A DNA stretch of 64,000 nt from Flabesymbios commensalis (lineage: Eukaryota > Annelida > Polychaeta > Terebellida > Flabelligeridae), in contig OZ024903.1 in assembly GCA_964017125.1 (NCBI GenBank), forward strand, positions 109,126,863 to 109,190,862, given 5' to 3'. A model generated the notes under the pieces. It was not told the DNA's origin. It worked only from the letters and a program-made list of their open reading frames with translations, and did no database searches. The position numbers and the translations under genes were made by a program. Shown here piece by piece: positions 62,507 through 64,000 of this stretch (its first letter is position 1; every line of letters starts with the position of its first letter).

Positions 62507-62752
62507 CCTTTAAGCCCTCACGATGCATTAAAGCATCATTTTACATCCCTGAAAACAGACTTAATTTTCCTACAAATAAGGGCCTAAGAATGAAAATTTC
62601 CATGCAACTGGTTTACAAATTCATGGCAATTTTTTTCAATTTTTTAACCACATCAAATCATCTACATCCACTACAAGTCGAGAATTGCGACAGCCATTCG
62701 CGGATTGTAGTGGATGAAGATGACAATAGTAAATTCAGGCTTGAAAGCGTTA
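62507..62752. mobile_element. F2 MITE
   Basis: CCCTTTAAGCCCTCACGATG, CATTAAAGCATCATTTTACA, hairpin ATCCACTACAAGTCGAGAAT / TTCGCGGATTGTAGTGGAT, end AATTCAGGCTTGAAAGCG. It is in the same orientation as the copy at 9884-10105 and abuts a half family P element (GCTGGTCCACCGTTTAGGAC). Confidence 0.8.
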
Positions 62753-62859
62753 ATGCTGGTCCACCGTTTAGGACGCTGACCCGATATTAAAACAACATTA
62801 ATCTACACAGCTAGCCGTGTCGCCTTCTCCGAGGCCGTGGATTGATGTATTTGCTTCAC

Positions 62860-63112
62860 CCGAAAAATCCAACATGGCGGTGACTGAGAGCGATCCCGAC
62901 CCGAAGGTCCGAAAAATGTCCATAACTTTTTAATGACTGTGCGACCTCTGACCTGAGCATGCGGGCATGGAACTGAAATGTTACTATTTTTGACCTGATT
63001 ATGCCCCGATATTTCCCGATATGAGAGTCTAAAGAAATGTCCCACGATTTTGTACGCGGTCAATCTGTGGCTGAAACCTGTTTCAGCCACTGGGGCTACT
63101 ACACAGCATGGT
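62860..63112. repeat. Dispersed repeat, inverted partner of 22340-22610
   Basis: CAACATGGCGGTGACTGAGA, GACCCGAAGGTCCGAAAAAT, TTTTTAATGACTGTGCGACC, TGTCCCACGATTTTGTA and GTGGCTGAAACCTGTTTCAG CCAC parallel the copy in the hAT interior, read in reverse. The 142-codon minus-strand frame across it (62803-63231) is not recognisable and is probably incidental. Confidence 0.7.
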
Positions 63113-64000
63113 TGCTGAGTATAAGTCAATGTACGTGATAAAGTACGTGATAAAGTCTGAACACAATATGGCATATAAACATAAAGAAAGGCATAAAAAA
63201 ATTCAATCGCCATGGTACAATGCAACCACAATCATTTGCCTGTGGATATTCAACCGATCCTGATAGGGCCCCTATTAGCCTAGCTACTAAAAAGTACCTA
63301 GGCCTTTATCTTTAGCAAAATATAATAATTTTAAAGCAATATAAATTTGCGTTTGTTTAAAGTGACCGCTTATGATAATTTTGAAAAAGTCAAAAAACAA
63401 TTTTAAAGCACCGAAAAAGATACACTCAGCTATCAGTGAGTGTCACAGTCACCCACTGAGATTTTGTGTGGCACCTTCACATATCCAACACCAGGGGTCT
63501 CTGTCGTCTGTTACGTCACCGTCTGCCAACCAGCAGCCAGCAGTTCATAAATGAGCCACCAGCGGTGAGGTAGATCGTGATTGGCCAGTTGTGTTTAGAT
63601 GCACACCTGCCCATCCGCTGCCAACACATGGGAATTTGTGCACGCAGTGCTCGTCATACAAACCTGAGGGTATCCATGAGTGTTCCACTTTCAATTTTAT
63701 ATTTATTGATAATTAATTTAATGGAGTTTTTAAAAGTATGAGCTAAGCACAATTTTTACTACATACGGTATATATCAGTGTATATTCAGCCTAGATATTT
63801 TTATCTCATTTTCAGAAGCGTCAATGGTAATAACATGAATCGAGTTATTTTGCACTCTATGAGGCCATCATTCTGAAAGAAGCGGGCTTTTTCCCACGCA
63901 CCTAGATGCGGCAGTACAGAGAGTGGCTGTGAAATCTCTGTCCCCTGGTGGTTAATATTAGCTGATCTGGGGAAGATGACCAGTGTCTGAAGTAGAGATA
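63113..64000. other. No gene recognised
   Basis: No exon, RNA gene or structured repeat stands out. 63480-63560 has a CTGCCAACCAGCAGCCAGCA stretch of higher GC, but no supported frame. Confidence 0.4.

Noticed and set aside
62803-63231. 142-codon minus-strand frame
   Set aside because: It spans a dispersed repeat whose other copy (22340-22610) does not keep the frame, and no domain is visible.

Overview
This is a piece of a metazoan nuclear genome: AT-rich, intron-rich, with two conserved animal genes buried in repeats. The very frequent TAGGCCTA word, the many palindromic MITEs and a 5S-rRNA-headed SINE suggest a marine invertebrate, perhaps an echinoderm or hemichordate. That placement is a low-confidence inference. 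No bacterial, phage, CRISPR or retroviral features were seen.

Genes. (1) A complete Rogdi gene (Rav2/rabconnectin-3 partner that regulates the V-ATPase) runs on the minus strand from the start codon at 25034 to the stop at 1006, in 11 coding exons. Together they make 966 nt (321 codons plus stop) and every splice phase agrees. Its first intron is about 12 kb and holds most of the unusual DNA of the left half. Just upstream of exon 1, on the same strand, is a roughly threefold repeated CRE/TATA promoter module (25262-25440). (2) A complete TIMM22 gene (inner-membrane carrier translocase pore) runs on the plus strand in four exons, 31889-37343 (591 nt, 196 codons plus stop). The two genes are divergent. 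They are separated by a decayed MULE transposase fragment (26050-26640) and by remnants of one or two CR1/L2-like LINEs (27123-31425). No other convincing host gene was found; 37.4-64 kb appears to be intergenic repeat DNA.

Layout. 1-25 kb: Rogdi and its introns, containing several palindromic MITE families, a ~170 bp tandem array (3280-4075), an inverted MITE pair flanking exons 9-10, a GTGGTGATTGTGGGAG-type minisatellite (13.7-14.1 kb) and a three-level nest of elements (14514-16125). Above all there is a giant imperfect palindrome (16540-24975). Its right arm was later hit by a 5S-derived SINE (20009-20384, 9-bp TSD) and a 4.2 kb hAT element (20426-24619, 5-bp TSD); the left arm preserves both empty sites. 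25-32 kb: Rogdi promoter, MULE and LINE remnants. 32-37 kb: TIMM22 with MITE-filled introns. 37-42 kb: MITEs, a 1.2 kb segment duplicated at 56.4-57.7 kb, and a TA-flanked MITE whose empty site is seen in that duplicate. 42.3-46.1 kb: a ~150 bp satellite with a ~578 bp higher-order period. 46-64 kb: dispersed duplications, a 153 bp (AAT)n run, two stretches rich in a recurring dyad motif, many copies of a GTTTGCTGG-ended foldback element, two small hAT-type MITEs and a palindromic minisatellite.

The most useful biology here is how mobile DNA meets gene structure: inverted MITEs around Rogdi exons, a multi-kilobase hairpin-forming sequence in Rogdi intron 1, a repeated core promoter, and a relative chronology of insertions read from paired empty sites. 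All calls come from reading the sequence by eye; no alignment or database search was run.
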